The notes beneath the pieces are model-generated. The model had not been told where the DNA came from. It ran no database searches and saw nothing but the letters and a program-made list of their open reading frames with translations. The translations under genes and the position numbers were made by a program. From assembly GCF_002072175.1 (NCBI RefSeq), contig NZ_MVIV01000007.1:1-64000 (forward strand): 64,000 bases of DNA, given 5' to 3'. Position 1 is the first letter of the stretch, and each line of letters begins with the position of its first letter. The stretch comes from Actinomyces gaoshouyii. Lineage in GTDB: Bacteria > Actinomycetota > Actinomycetes > Actinomycetales > Actinomycetaceae. Below, in pieces: positions 1 to 7,530 of this stretch.

Positions 1-113
1 ACCCCTAACCATCCACCGCCTCACCCCCTACCTCACCAACGACACCCAACACCACCACAACCACTAACCCACCCCAACAACAACCAACCCCACCCCCAAC
101 AACAACCCACCTC
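1..113. other. A/C-only low-complexity tract, perhaps the 3' end of a gene
   Basis: The plus strand has only two G residues in the first 113 bases, in a window that is otherwise about balanced in G and C. The opposite strand is therefore G/T with several runs of three to five G. One plus-strand frame reads from the window edge to a TAA at 65-67 with mainly C-ending codons and ends in a His/Asn-rich tail (TQHHHNH). It could be the last 21 residues of a gene that starts outside the window. I do not recognise the protein. It lies just beyond the 3' end of rarA, so the minus-strand G runs would be in the rarA read-through RNA. Confidence 0.3.
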
Positions 114-145
114 GATGGGAGCAACTGCATCGCTGAGACCCGCCG

Positions 146-1513
146 CTACTCCACGCGCTTCTTGGAGCGAAGGTCATTCCAGTAATTCAATCGCTCAAGA
201 ATACGTTTCTCATAGCCACGATCGGTTGGCTCATAAAATACCTCACGATCCTGCGGTCCAGGGAATCCATCGGGGAAATAGTCCGCTCCGGAGAATCCAT
301 CAGGAGTGTCCGGATCGTACTGGTACCCCTCACCATATCCCAGTTGTTTCATAAGACCAGTCGGCGCGTTGAGGATATGAGCCGGCGGCATCAGAGATCC
401 TGTCCGCTTCGCCTGCTTCCAGGCCCTGTTGAAGCCCCGGTAGACGCTGATGGATTTCGGTGCCGTCGCCAAGTAGACCACCGCCTGCGCTATCGCGAGC
501 TCCCCCTCGGGCGAGCCGAGCCGCTCATAGGCATCCCACGCAGCGAGAGCGATCCGCAGGGCTCCGGGATCGGCCATCCCCACATCCTCACTGGCGAAGC
601 GGACGATCCTCCGGGCGATGAAGAGCGGGTCCTCACCTCCCAGCAGCATCCTGCTCAGCCAGTAGAGAGCGGCGTCAGGATCGCTGCCGCGCATCGACTT
701 GTGCAATGCGGAGATGAGGTTGTAGTGCTCCTCGGAGGTCTTGTCGTAAAGAGGAGCCCGTGAGGCTACGACGTCGGCTAGATCCTGCGCGTCCAGCAGG
801 ACCCCGGTGCCGCTGTCGGATCGCCCCGGAGCAGTGAGGACCTGCTCGACCATGCCGAGCAGGTAGCGGCCGTCGCCGTCGGCCATGGCGATGAGCACGG
901 AGCGAGCGGGCCCCGTCAACGGGAGCTCGCGGCCCACCAGCCGCTCTGCGCGCACGAGGAGCTCGTTGAGAGCCTCCTCGGACAACCGGGAGAGAACGAG
1001 GACCTGGCAGCGTGAGAGCAGCGCCCCGTTGAGCTCGAAACTCGGATTCTCGGTGGTCGCCCCGACGAGCACTACCGTCCCGTCCTCAACGTAGGGCAGG
1101 AACGAGTCCTGCTGCGCCCGGTTGAAGCGATGGATCTCATCGACGAAGAGCAGCGTTCCCTGGCCGATCTGACGGCGCTTCGAGGCTGCTCCGAAGACCT
1201 TCCGCAGGTCCGCCACTCCGGAGAACGTGGCGGAGAGCTGCTCGAAGACGAGCCCGGTGCGCGCGGCCAGGAGCCGGGCGATCGTCGTCTTCCCGCAGCC
1301 CGGTGGCCCCCACAGGATGATCGAGGAGAGCCGCCCCTGCTCGACCATTCGCCCAAGAGGAGCGTCGGCTCCCAACACATGGTCCTGGCCGACGACATCA
1401 CCCAGTACCTGCGGACGCAACCTGTCCGCAAGGGGGCGCGTGGGGTCGCTGACAGCGGGTCCGCCCGCCTTGGCGGCGGCGTCGAAGAGAGAGGGCTCGT
1501 CGGAGGGCGTCAT
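146..1513 (-). CDS. rarA: Replication-associated recombination protein A (RarA/MgsA)
   Basis: AAA+ ATPase of the RarA/MgsA/WRNIP1 family, which acts at stalled replication forks. The 455-residue protein has Walker A GPPGCGKTT at about residues 69-77, a Walker B with DEIH at about 125-128, and the sensor-type GATTENPSFELN motif. The C-terminal half has the family's tetramerisation region (SALHKSMRGSDPDAALYWL). I place the start at ATG 1513 because the family resemblance begins shortly after it and because TACTCT lies 7 bases upstream, which suggests a leaderless transcript. An upstream in-frame extension to 1591 is basic and unlike the family. It is the last gene before the window edge, downstream of comEC on the same strand. 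Confidence 0.95.
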   Translation of the reverse strand: MTPSDEPSLFDAAAKAGGPAVSDPTRPLADRLRPQVLGDVVGQDHVLGADAPLGRMVEQGRLSSIILWGPPGCGKTTIARLLAARTGLVFEQLSATFSGVADLRKVFGAASKRRQIGQGTLLFVDEIHRFNRAQQDSFLPYVEDGTVVLVGATTENPSFELNGALLSRCQVLVLSRLSEEALNELLVRAERLVGRELPLTGPARSVLIAMADGDGRYLLGMVEQVLTAPGRSDSGTGVLLDAQDLADVVASRAPLYDKTSEEHYNLISALHKSMRGSDPDAALYWLSRMLLGGEDPLFIARRIVRFASEDVGMADPGALRIALAAWDAYERLGSPEGELAIAQAVVYLATAPKSISVYRGFNRAWKQAKRTGSLMPPAHILNAPTGLMKQLGYGEGYQYDPDTPDGFSGADYFPDGFPGPQDREVFYEPTDRGYEKRILERLNYWNDLRSKKRVE

Positions 1514-1520
1514 GGGGCAC

Positions 1521-1526
1521 AGAGTA
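1521..1526 (-). promoter_or_regulatory. Putative -10 element of rarA (leaderless)
   Basis: TACTCT sits 7 bases before the rarA ATG with no Shine-Dalgarno between, so transcription would begin at or next to the start codon. I see no convincing -35. The same geometry recurs at eight other genes in the window. Confidence 0.45.
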
Positions 1527-1603
1527 CGACCGCGCTCCGACGCCTTCGGCACGCCTACCGTGCCGATAGCGTGAGAAGGCCTGCGCCTCATTCACTGGCC
1601 AGG

Positions 1604-1634
1604 ACCGGTTTCGATGTCTATTTCGACCGGTCTC
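1604..1634. repeat. 31-bp ACCGGT repeat element, copy 1
   Basis: Intergenic element between the comEC stop and rarA. It begins ACCGGTTTCGA and ends ACCGGTCTC, so the two ACCGGTYTC blocks start 22 bp apart. The arms can also pair as an imperfect hairpin with a two-base bulge. A second copy with the same ends and length lies at 17753-17783. The function is unknown; a tandem operator or a dispersed structural repeat are both possible. Confidence 0.6.
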
Positions 1635-1636
1635 GC

Positions 1637-3220
1637 TCATAAGGGACGGGGATGACGATGGCGGCGGACAAGAGCGAGGAAAAGCGCTTCGACCGCCGCG
1701 AGGAGGAGGGCTCCCCCGACGCCCCCGGGCCAGGGGATCGTCGCTCCGGGAAGCGCGGCGAAGAACCGCGCCACACCGACGAGCCAGGCGCAGGAGGCGA
1801 GCGCTGGCAGGGCCAGCCAAACCGCTGCTGTCCCCCATACCGGCGCCATGAACGCTGCCAGCAGCCCCGCCACCGTCGCCAGGGGCACCGGCGGGGCCGC
1901 CATCATGTTCGCGGGAACGGCCCATAGCCCGACCCTCGGCTGGAGGAGGATAAGCAGCGGCGCGCAGGCGAGCTGGGCGGCCACGGGCACGGCGACGAGC
2001 GGCGCCGCCCAACGGGGAAGGCGCCGGGACAGTGCCGTCATGATCGGTTCCGAGCCGAGCAGGATCCCACCGGTGGCCGCCACGGACAGGGCGAAGCCGT
2101 AGTCGCGCGACTGCCACGGGTCGACGAGCAGCAGCACGATCATCCCCGTGCACAGGGCGGGCAGGGATGCTGATCTGCGCCCCGCGGCCACGCCCGCGAG
2201 CAGCGCGGCCCCCATGGTGGCCGCGCGCAGGACGGAGCCGCTGGGCCGCATGAGGAGGACGAGGCATCCCAGGAGGATCCCGCCCACGAGCGCCCGCCAG
2301 TGCCTGGGCAGGATGCCCAGGGCGGTGAGCACGAGTCCGAGCACGATGACGACGTGCTGCCCGGAGACCGCAGTCAAGTGGGTCATCGAGACGGTCCGCA
2401 TATCCTCTCGCAGGTCGGCGGGCAGGGCATGGTCGTCGCCAAGGGCCAGCCCGGGCACGAGCGCCAGGGCGCCGGCATCCTCTCCCCCGACCCAGCGCCC
2501 GAGGCCACTGCCACCGGCACGGCCGGCCGCCCTCGTCAGCCCCTCCCTGACCTCGCCGACGACGCCCAGCACCCCATCGGGGTCGCCGAGCCTCTTGGGT
2601 GCGCTCCCCCGCCCGAGGACCGCTCCGTCGGAGGCGCCCGGGGCTGGGGCGCGCAGCCTGCCCCGCGTGGTGACGCGTGAGCCGAGGGGCGCCTCCAGCC
2701 AGGACGCTTCGCCGAGGACACGGATGCCCAGCCGCGAGGGGTTGCCGTCGATGCGCACCCCGTCCAGGGCGGTCAGGATGGTGGTGGCGCGCGGCGACGC
2801 GGTGGCGCGCGGCTGCTCGCTGATGGTCCCCTCGATGGTGACCACGCGCCCGGATTCGACGGCGAGTGTCATCGGGTCCCGGGCACGGGCCCATTGGCCC
2901 GCTGAGGACACGCCGAGGACGGCCGCCACCGTCAGGCAGGTCAGGAGCGCTCCTGCGGCGATGGGGCCCGCGGAAGCAGTGCCCGCGTTGCCGGGGCGCG
3001 GGTCGTGGCGGTGCCGGGGCGGGCGGTAATGGCCGACAGGCCCGATGAGCGCGGCCGCGAGCGCGAGGGCGACAACGGCCCCAATGGCGCAAGCCCGCCA
3101 CGCGCGGGCGCCGGTCAGGCCCGCGGCGCCCCACGCGCAGGCCCAAGCCGCCAGGGAGGGCGCGAGAAGGCGAAGGTCGAGGGCGGGGGCCGCGGGCTCA
3201 GCAGCCGGATGAGCGCTCAT
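1637..3220 (-). CDS. comEC: ComEC/Rec2-family DNA uptake channel, short form
   Basis: Polytopic membrane protein of 527 residues for single-stranded DNA passage across the membrane. It has N-terminal hydrophobic segments (to about residue 60, then about 85-105), a soluble OB-like part, and the conserved competence-domain motif HLTAVSGQHVVIVLG at about residue 280. Many hydrophobic helices follow, to the end. The C-terminal metallo-beta-lactamase-like domain of full-length ComEC is absent: the protein stops shortly after the last helix with ALVRRHRHPRPL. The start ATG overlaps the comEA stop as ATGA, so the two are translationally coupled. No comEB or pilus genes are nearby. Confidence 0.9.
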   Translation of the reverse strand: MSAHPAAEPAAPALDLRLLAPSLAAWACAWGAAGLTGARAWRACAIGAVVALALAAALIGPVGHYRPPRHRHDPRPGNAGTASAGPIAAGALLTCLTVAAVLGVSSAGQWARARDPMTLAVESGRVVTIEGTISEQPRATASPRATTILTALDGVRIDGNPSRLGIRVLGEASWLEAPLGSRVTTRGRLRAPAPGASDGAVLGRGSAPKRLGDPDGVLGVVGEVREGLTRAAGRAGGSGLGRWVGGEDAGALALVPGLALGDDHALPADLREDMRTVSMTHLTAVSGQHVVIVLGLVLTALGILPRHWRALVGGILLGCLVLLMRPSGSVLRAATMGAALLAGVAAGRRSASLPALCTGMIVLLLVDPWQSRDYGFALSVAATGGILLGSEPIMTALSRRLPRWAAPLVAVPVAAQLACAPLLILLQPRVGLWAVPANMMAAPPVPLATVAGLLAAFMAPVWGTAAVWLALPALASCAWLVGVARFFAALPGATIPWPGGVGGALLLAAVEALFLALVRRHRHPRPL

Positions 3221-4029
3221 ACGGTGGCCGATCCTCGGAGGGCCTCGAGCTTGGCCTGGCCGATGCCGGGGACGTCGAGGAGGGAGTCGACGGTGACGAA
3301 GGGTCCGTGCTCGGCGCGGTAGTCGACAATCCGCTTGGCCAGGGCCGGCCCGACGCCGGGCAGGGCCTCGAGCGCGGTGGCGTCAGCGGTGTTGATGTTG
3401 ACCTGCCCACTCCCACCGCTGCCACCCGCCACACCCGCCCCGGGGACCGCGGACGCCCCGGCCCGACCGGGCGCGGCGGGTGGCAGCGTCTCACCCTGGC
3501 GGGGCACGCGGATCTGCTCGCCATCGACGACGATGCGCGCGAGGTTGAGCTGCTCGACATCAGCATCGGGGGTAGCCCCGCCGGCGGCGTTGAGGGCGTC
3601 GGTGACACGCGCGTCTGCCGGGAGCATGACGACACCGGGAGTGGTCACCGCGCCGGTGACGTGGACGACGGTGCTGCCCGCCGCACCGCTGCCCACCGGC
3701 CTGGCGGTACCTCCCCCAGTGGTCACCAGGCCAGGAGGGGCGTTCGTGGGGCTCGCCGCTCCTGCGGCACCCGGGCTGCCGGTCGTACCCGCCGTGAGCG
3801 CGGGGGCGCGCGCGGTCGTATCGGCGGAGACGAGGACGGAGCGGATGGCGAGGACGAGGGCGAGGGCGATGATGAGAACGCCTCCGGCGATGGCGGCGCG
3901 CGGCGTGATGGCGACTCGTCGGGGCTTGATGGGCGGGCTCTGGGGGTCGGTGGCGCAGGCGATGCGCACGTAGTCCTCGAGGGGTCGTTTGCGCGAGGCC
4001 CGCCCGGGCGAGATCTGCCTGCCGCTCAT
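3217..4029 (-). CDS. comEA: ComEA-type helix-hairpin-helix DNA-binding protein
   Basis: Membrane-anchored DNA receptor for competence, 270 residues. One transmembrane helix lies at about residues 41-62 (IAGGVLIIALALVLAIRSVL). A Ser/Thr/Pro/Gly linker follows, then an SLBB-like region (VHVTGAVTTPGVVMLP) and a C-terminal tandem helix-hairpin-helix (VNINTADATALEALPGVGPALAKRI and DVPGIGQAKLEAL). I chose ATG 4029: a GGAGG lies only one base upstream, which is close for a ribosome site, but longer starts run into Arg/Pro-rich sequence that is the shadow of degV. It precedes comEC with a 4-bp overlap. Its job as the outer DNA-binding partner of ComEC follows from the family. Confidence 0.9.
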   Translation of the reverse strand: MSGRQISPGRASRKRPLEDYVRIACATDPQSPPIKPRRVAITPRAAIAGGVLIIALALVLAIRSVLVSADTTARAPALTAGTTGSPGAAGAASPTNAPPGLVTTGGGTARPVGSGAAGSTVVHVTGAVTTPGVVMLPADARVTDALNAAGGATPDADVEQLNLARIVVDGEQIRVPRQGETLPPAAPGRAGASAVPGAGVAGGSGGSGQVNINTADATALEALPGVGPALAKRIVDYRAEHGPFVTVDSLLDVPGIGQAKLEALRGSATV

Positions 4030-4088
4030 ACCTCCGAGGTTAAGGAGCGCGGGAGTTGGCTCGCAGGGCCCCTGTGAAGAGGGAGACC

Positions 4089-5003
4089 TCAGGTGCGCAG
4101 GACGGGGCCTGTGGTTCCCCGGCCGCCGGGCGAGATGATGACGCAGCCGAGGGCCCCGGGGCCGACGTGCACGGCGAGGGCCGGGTCGAAGGGCCAGCAA
4201 TGCGCCGGTACATCGATCCGTCCACCGGCCTGTGGCGTCGCCTGGCGCTCGGCCTCGGAGGCGGCGGTGTCCGCCCCAGTGGGCCCATTGGGCTCCTCCC
4301 CGGGCGCGCCCGCGGCGATGCCGTCGATCAGCGCCCGGCCGGCCGTGCCATCGTCGGCGTGGATGATGAGGCCGGTCTGGCCGACACCGCCGGCGCTCTG
4401 GGAGGCGAGGCCGGCAGCGAGTTCGGCCAGCCGGGCGCGCGCCCGCTTGGCACCGCGCACGGCTTCGACGGGGCAGATCCCGTCGGCGGTGATGCGCAGG
4501 ATGGGGCGCACGCCGAGGGCCCCGCCGAGCAGAGCGGTGCGGCGGTCGAGGCGCCCGCCGCGGCGCAGGTGGGCGAGGTCGTCCACGAGGAAGAGGACGG
4601 TGCTGCGGGAGACGAGGTCACGGGCGCGCTCGACGCCGTCGTCTGCGGTGGCGGCACCGCTGGCGGCGATGGCGGCCTGCCCGAGCGCACCGCCGGTGGT
4701 GCCGGAGTCGAGCACGGTGACGACCCGTCGGCCGAGGGCCTGATTGATGGAGTCGGCTGCGCGGGCGGCGGCGTCGACGGTGCCGGACAGGGAGGCCGCC
4801 AGGTGGAGGGCGAGGACCTCGTCGGCGCCTTCCGCGGCGTGGGCGTAGGCGCGGGCGAGCTCGTCGAGGCTGGGCCGGGATGTGCTGCCCGGCCGGTTCC
4901 CGTCCCCCGTGGTGGCGTGCAGGGGGACGACGCCGATACCGCGGGCACGTGCGAGATCGGTCGGCAGGCAAGACGAGGAGTCCGTGACGACGGCAAGGCT
5001 CAT
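4089..5003 (-). CDS. DegV family protein (fatty-acid binding, FakB-like)
   Basis: 304 residues. The N-terminus MSLAVVTDSSSCLP is the typical DegV opening, in which the acyl carboxylate is held by a Thr-Asp-Ser-Ser loop, and LHLAASLSGTVDAA is the second conserved block. In Firmicutes such proteins (FakB) hand a fatty acid to the kinase FakA. A DAK2-domain FakA-like gene is present at 55908-57722, so they may be partners, though they are not adjacent. The C-terminal part (HVGPGALGCVIIS) is typical. TATCGT lies 6 bases before the ATG, suggesting a leaderless message; CGGAGC could alternatively be a poor ribosome site. It is divergent from the HerA-like gene with a 91-bp gap. Confidence 0.85.
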   Translation of the reverse strand: MSLAVVTDSSSCLPTDLARARGIGVVPLHATTGDGNRPGSTSRPSLDELARAYAHAAEGADEVLALHLAASLSGTVDAAARAADSINQALGRRVVTVLDSGTTGGALGQAAIAASGAATADDGVERARDLVSRSTVLFLVDDLAHLRRGGRLDRRTALLGGALGVRPILRITADGICPVEAVRGAKRARARLAELAAGLASQSAGGVGQTGLIIHADDGTAGRALIDGIAAGAPGEEPNGPTGADTAASEAERQATPQAGGRIDVPAHCWPFDPALAVHVGPGALGCVIISPGGRGTTGPVLRT

Positions 5004-5009
5004 GCTCCG

Positions 5010-5015
5010 ACGATA
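5010..5015 (-). promoter_or_regulatory. Putative -10 element of the degV gene (leaderless)
   Basis: TATCGT, then six bases (CGGAGC), then ATG. It is half of a divergent pair with the element at 5083-5088. Confidence 0.4.
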
Positions 5016-5082
5016 GCCGCGCCCAGCCGTGCCGTCAGAGACTCAGGGCTGTATGCGCCAGCGTTTCCCAGGCTCCCCCCTC

Positions 5083-5088
5083 TACCAT
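5083..5088 (+). promoter_or_regulatory. Putative -10 element of the HerA-like gene (leaderless)
   Basis: TACCAT followed by GGCGCC and the ATG at 5095. No Shine-Dalgarno is present. This supports 5095 over the in-frame ATG at 5029. Confidence 0.45.
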
Positions 5089-5094
5089 GGCGCC

Positions 5095-7065
5095 ATGACT
5101 GACACACCTGACATTGCTCGTCTCAAGGCCGAGGCCGCGCAGGCCGCCGCCGATGCCGCCGCCGCGAAGGCCGCCGCCGCCCAGGCCGCTCTCGAGGCCG
5201 CCATGGCCAGCGGTGCCGCTCAGGAGGCTCCCGAAGACGCGCCGGCTGATCGAACTGAGGAGGAGGCAGAGGACAAGCCCGCTGAGCCCGAGGCGGCCGC
5301 CGAGCCGACTGCCCCCGATGCTCCGGCGGAGGCCCCCGCAATGCCGTCGTCGATTGAGCCGGAGGGCTACGCGGCGCAGGTGCGCGACGGTTACGCCTTC
5401 GACGGGCGCATGCTCCCCGTGGGCACCTACCTGGAGACGGCCCCTGCATCGGGCGACCCCGTCCCGGTCAAGGGCGTGCGCGTGGGCATCCCCATGGCGC
5501 TGCTCAACCGCCACGCCCTGGTGGCCGGCGCGACGGGTACCGGCAAGACCCGCACCCTGCAGCTGCTGGCCGAGGGACTGAGCTCGGCGGGGGTGCCCGT
5601 GTTCCTCTCCGACATCAAGGGCGATCTCACGGGCATGGCCGAGCCGGGGTCCACGAGCCCGAAGCTGGAGTCGCGCACGGCATCGACGGGCCAGGACTGG
5701 AAGCCGACGTCGTTCCCGATGGAACTGTTCAGCCTGGGATGCCAGGGCAAGGGCACGCCGATCCGTACGACAATCACGGAGTTCGGCCCGGTGCTGCTGG
5801 CGCGCGTTCTGCGCCTCAACGAGACGCAGACCTCCGCCCTGCAGCTCGTCTTCCACTGGGCCGATTCGCAGGGGATGGCGCTGCTGGACCTGAAGGACCT
5901 GCGGGCGGTTATCAACTACCTGGTGAACACCGACGCCGGCAAGGCCGAGCTCAAGACCATCGGCGGCGTCTCGGAAGCAACGGCGGGGGTGATCCTGCGC
6001 GAGCTGGCAGCCCTGGAGGCCAGTGGCGGGGACAGGTTCTTCGGCGAGCCGGGCCTGTCCGTGCAGGACCTCATGCGCGTATCCCCCGATGGGCGCGGCG
6101 TGGTCTCCTCCTTGGAGCTGGAGGACATCCAGTCCCAGGGCACGCTGTTCTCCACATTCCTCATGTGGCTGCTGGGCGAGTTGTTCGAGGTGCTGCCGGA
6201 GGTCGGGGACTTGGACAAGCCGAAGATGGTGTTCTTCTTCGACGAGGCGCATCTGCTGTTCGCGGACGCGACGAAGGCATTCATGGAGGCGGTCACGCGC
6301 ACGGTCCGGCTCATCCGCTCCAAGGGCGTGGGCATCGTGTTCATCACCCAATCGCCCACGGATGTGCCCAATGAGGTGCTGGCGCAGTTGGGCTCCCGGG
6401 TGCAGCACGCCCTGCGCGCGCATACTCCCGACGACGCCGCGAACCTGAAGAGGGCGGTCTCGACCTTCCCGACCTCTCCCCTGGACCTCGCCAAGGTTCT
6501 GACCTCGCTGGGAACGGGCCAGGCGGTGGTGTCGGTACTCGATGAGAAGGGCCGCCCAGCCCCGGTGACGGCCGTGGTGGTAGATGCCCCGGCCTCGGTG
6601 ATGGGCGCCGGGCAGGAGTCGACGGTGCAGTCGCTGCTCTCGGGCTCGCCGCTGGCCGGTAAGTACAGCACCATGGTGGACAACGAGTCGGCCTATGAGT
6701 TGCTGGAGAAGCGCATCGCGGCCGAGTCGGAGGCGGCCGCCGCCGCTGTCGCGGCCGAGGAGGCCCGCGTGGCCGCGGAGAAGGCCGCCGCCGCCGAGGA
6801 GAAGGAGCGGGCGAAGGCCGAGGCTGCTGCCGCGAAGGCGGCGGAGCGCGCAGAGGCCGCGGCCCAGAAGGCCGCCCAGAAGGAGGCCGAGCGCCAGGCT
6901 AAGGAGCTGGAGAAGTTGCAGCGGCAGGCCGAGAAGGAGGCGGAGCGCCAGCGCCTGGCCGCTGAGCGGGCTGCTGAGCGCCGCCGCCGGGAGATCGAGA
7001 AGACGATCGGCTCCGTCGGCCGCCAGATCGTGCGCTCCGTCCTCGGCAACGTCCTGCGGCGGTAG
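5095..7065 (+). CDS. HerA-like/DUF853 ATPase with alanine-rich coiled coil
   Basis: A 656-residue P-loop ATPase of the DUF853 (HerA-like C-terminal) family. The first 85 residues are Ala/Glu-rich and probably coiled. A barrel-like lead-in (GRMLPVGTYLETAP) follows, then Walker A GATGTGKT near residue 145 and Walker B KMVFFFDEAHLLF near 380. An arginine-finger region (TRTVRLIRSKGVGIVFITQ) comes next. The last 110 residues are an Ala/Glu/Lys/Arg heptad-like tail. Family members are suspected DNA-translocating or maintenance ATPases, and their substrate is not established. No NurA nuclease gene is next to it. It is alone on its strand, divergent from degV. Confidence 0.85.
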   Translation: MTDTPDIARLKAEAAQAAADAAAAKAAAAQAALEAAMASGAAQEAPEDAPADRTEEEAEDKPAEPEAAAEPTAPDAPAEAPAMPSSIEPEGYAAQVRDGYAFDGRMLPVGTYLETAPASGDPVPVKGVRVGIPMALLNRHALVAGATGTGKTRTLQLLAEGLSSAGVPVFLSDIKGDLTGMAEPGSTSPKLESRTASTGQDWKPTSFPMELFSLGCQGKGTPIRTTITEFGPVLLARVLRLNETQTSALQLVFHWADSQGMALLDLKDLRAVINYLVNTDAGKAELKTIGGVSEATAGVILRELAALEASGGDRFFGEPGLSVQDLMRVSPDGRGVVSSLELEDIQSQGTLFSTFLMWLLGELFEVLPEVGDLDKPKMVFFFDEAHLLFADATKAFMEAVTRTVRLIRSKGVGIVFITQSPTDVPNEVLAQLGSRVQHALRAHTPDDAANLKRAVSTFPTSPLDLAKVLTSLGTGQAVVSVLDEKGRPAPVTAVVVDAPASVMGAGQESTVQSLLSGSPLAGKYSTMVDNESAYELLEKRIAAESEAAAAAVAAEEARVAAEKAAAAEEKERAKAEAAAAKAAERAEAAAQKAAQKEAERQAKELEKLQRQAEKEAERQRLAAERAAERRRREIEKTIGSVGRQIVRSVLGNVLRR

Positions 7066-7126
7066 GGCTGGCTGGGCAGGTATATCGTCCACCGTTGGGT
7101 CAACGAGCACGCCGGACAACCCGAGA

Positions 7127-7153
7127 GAATAAGACGCATACTGAGGCTTATTC
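7127..7153. terminator. AT-rich inverted repeat after the HerA-like gene
   Basis: GAATAAG at 7127-7133 and CTTATTC at 7147-7153 form a perfect 7-bp stem with a 13-base loop, 62 bases after the stop codon. The low GC stands out here. There is no clear T run, so a terminator is only one possibility; it may be a protein-binding palindrome. Confidence 0.35.
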
Positions 7154-7271
7154 ATGGGGGTGTCTGGGGCGATTAAGAACACAGGACCACCGGCCCGAAC
7201 ATCCAGGCCGCCCGCATCCTCCCGGACTGCCTGACGCGGCTACCCGCCACTACAACACAAGGAGCCACCCT

Positions 7272-7463
7272 GCGTGCGGGCGACGCCGACTGCCTCGGCG
7301 CTCCCTCGTGCGCCACGTCCCAGGCCGCGAAGCCGAGGACCTGGATGAGGTAGGGATATCCCTGGCTGATTCCCTGTGCGAGGTGAAGCGCCGTCTGGGT
7401 GAACGGCAGTCCGGCGTCCCTGGCCAGCACACTCAGCACGTCAAGGGTCTGCTCAACGCGCAA
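7272..7463 (-). pseudogene. Remnant of an AAA ATP-binding protein gene
   Basis: About 60 codons keep a convincing protein signature: GLPFTQTALHLAQGISQGYPYLIQ followed by VLGFAAWDVA. This resembles the lid region of AAA-type ATP-binding proteins, which carry GYPYLIQLLGY-like motifs. The match begins abruptly near 7463 and decays after AHEGAPRQSAS into sequence without family features. No P-loop is found in the surrounding 465 bases, so most of the gene is gone. It may be the scar of an excised or decayed accessory gene between the HerA-like gene and leuS. The family assignment is from memory and the edges are approximate. Confidence 0.5.
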
Positions 7464-7530
7464 GGGACGAGAAGAACAGGTGGGGCACGGGGATCATCAC
7501 CCGCCGTCACGCCTCAGCGGGCGGCCCCGC

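Noticed and set aside
5035-7182. A 700-codon minus-strand frame opposite the HerA-like gene
   Set aside because: It is Leu/Arg/Gly-rich without domains, and the plus strand has full P-loop motifs.
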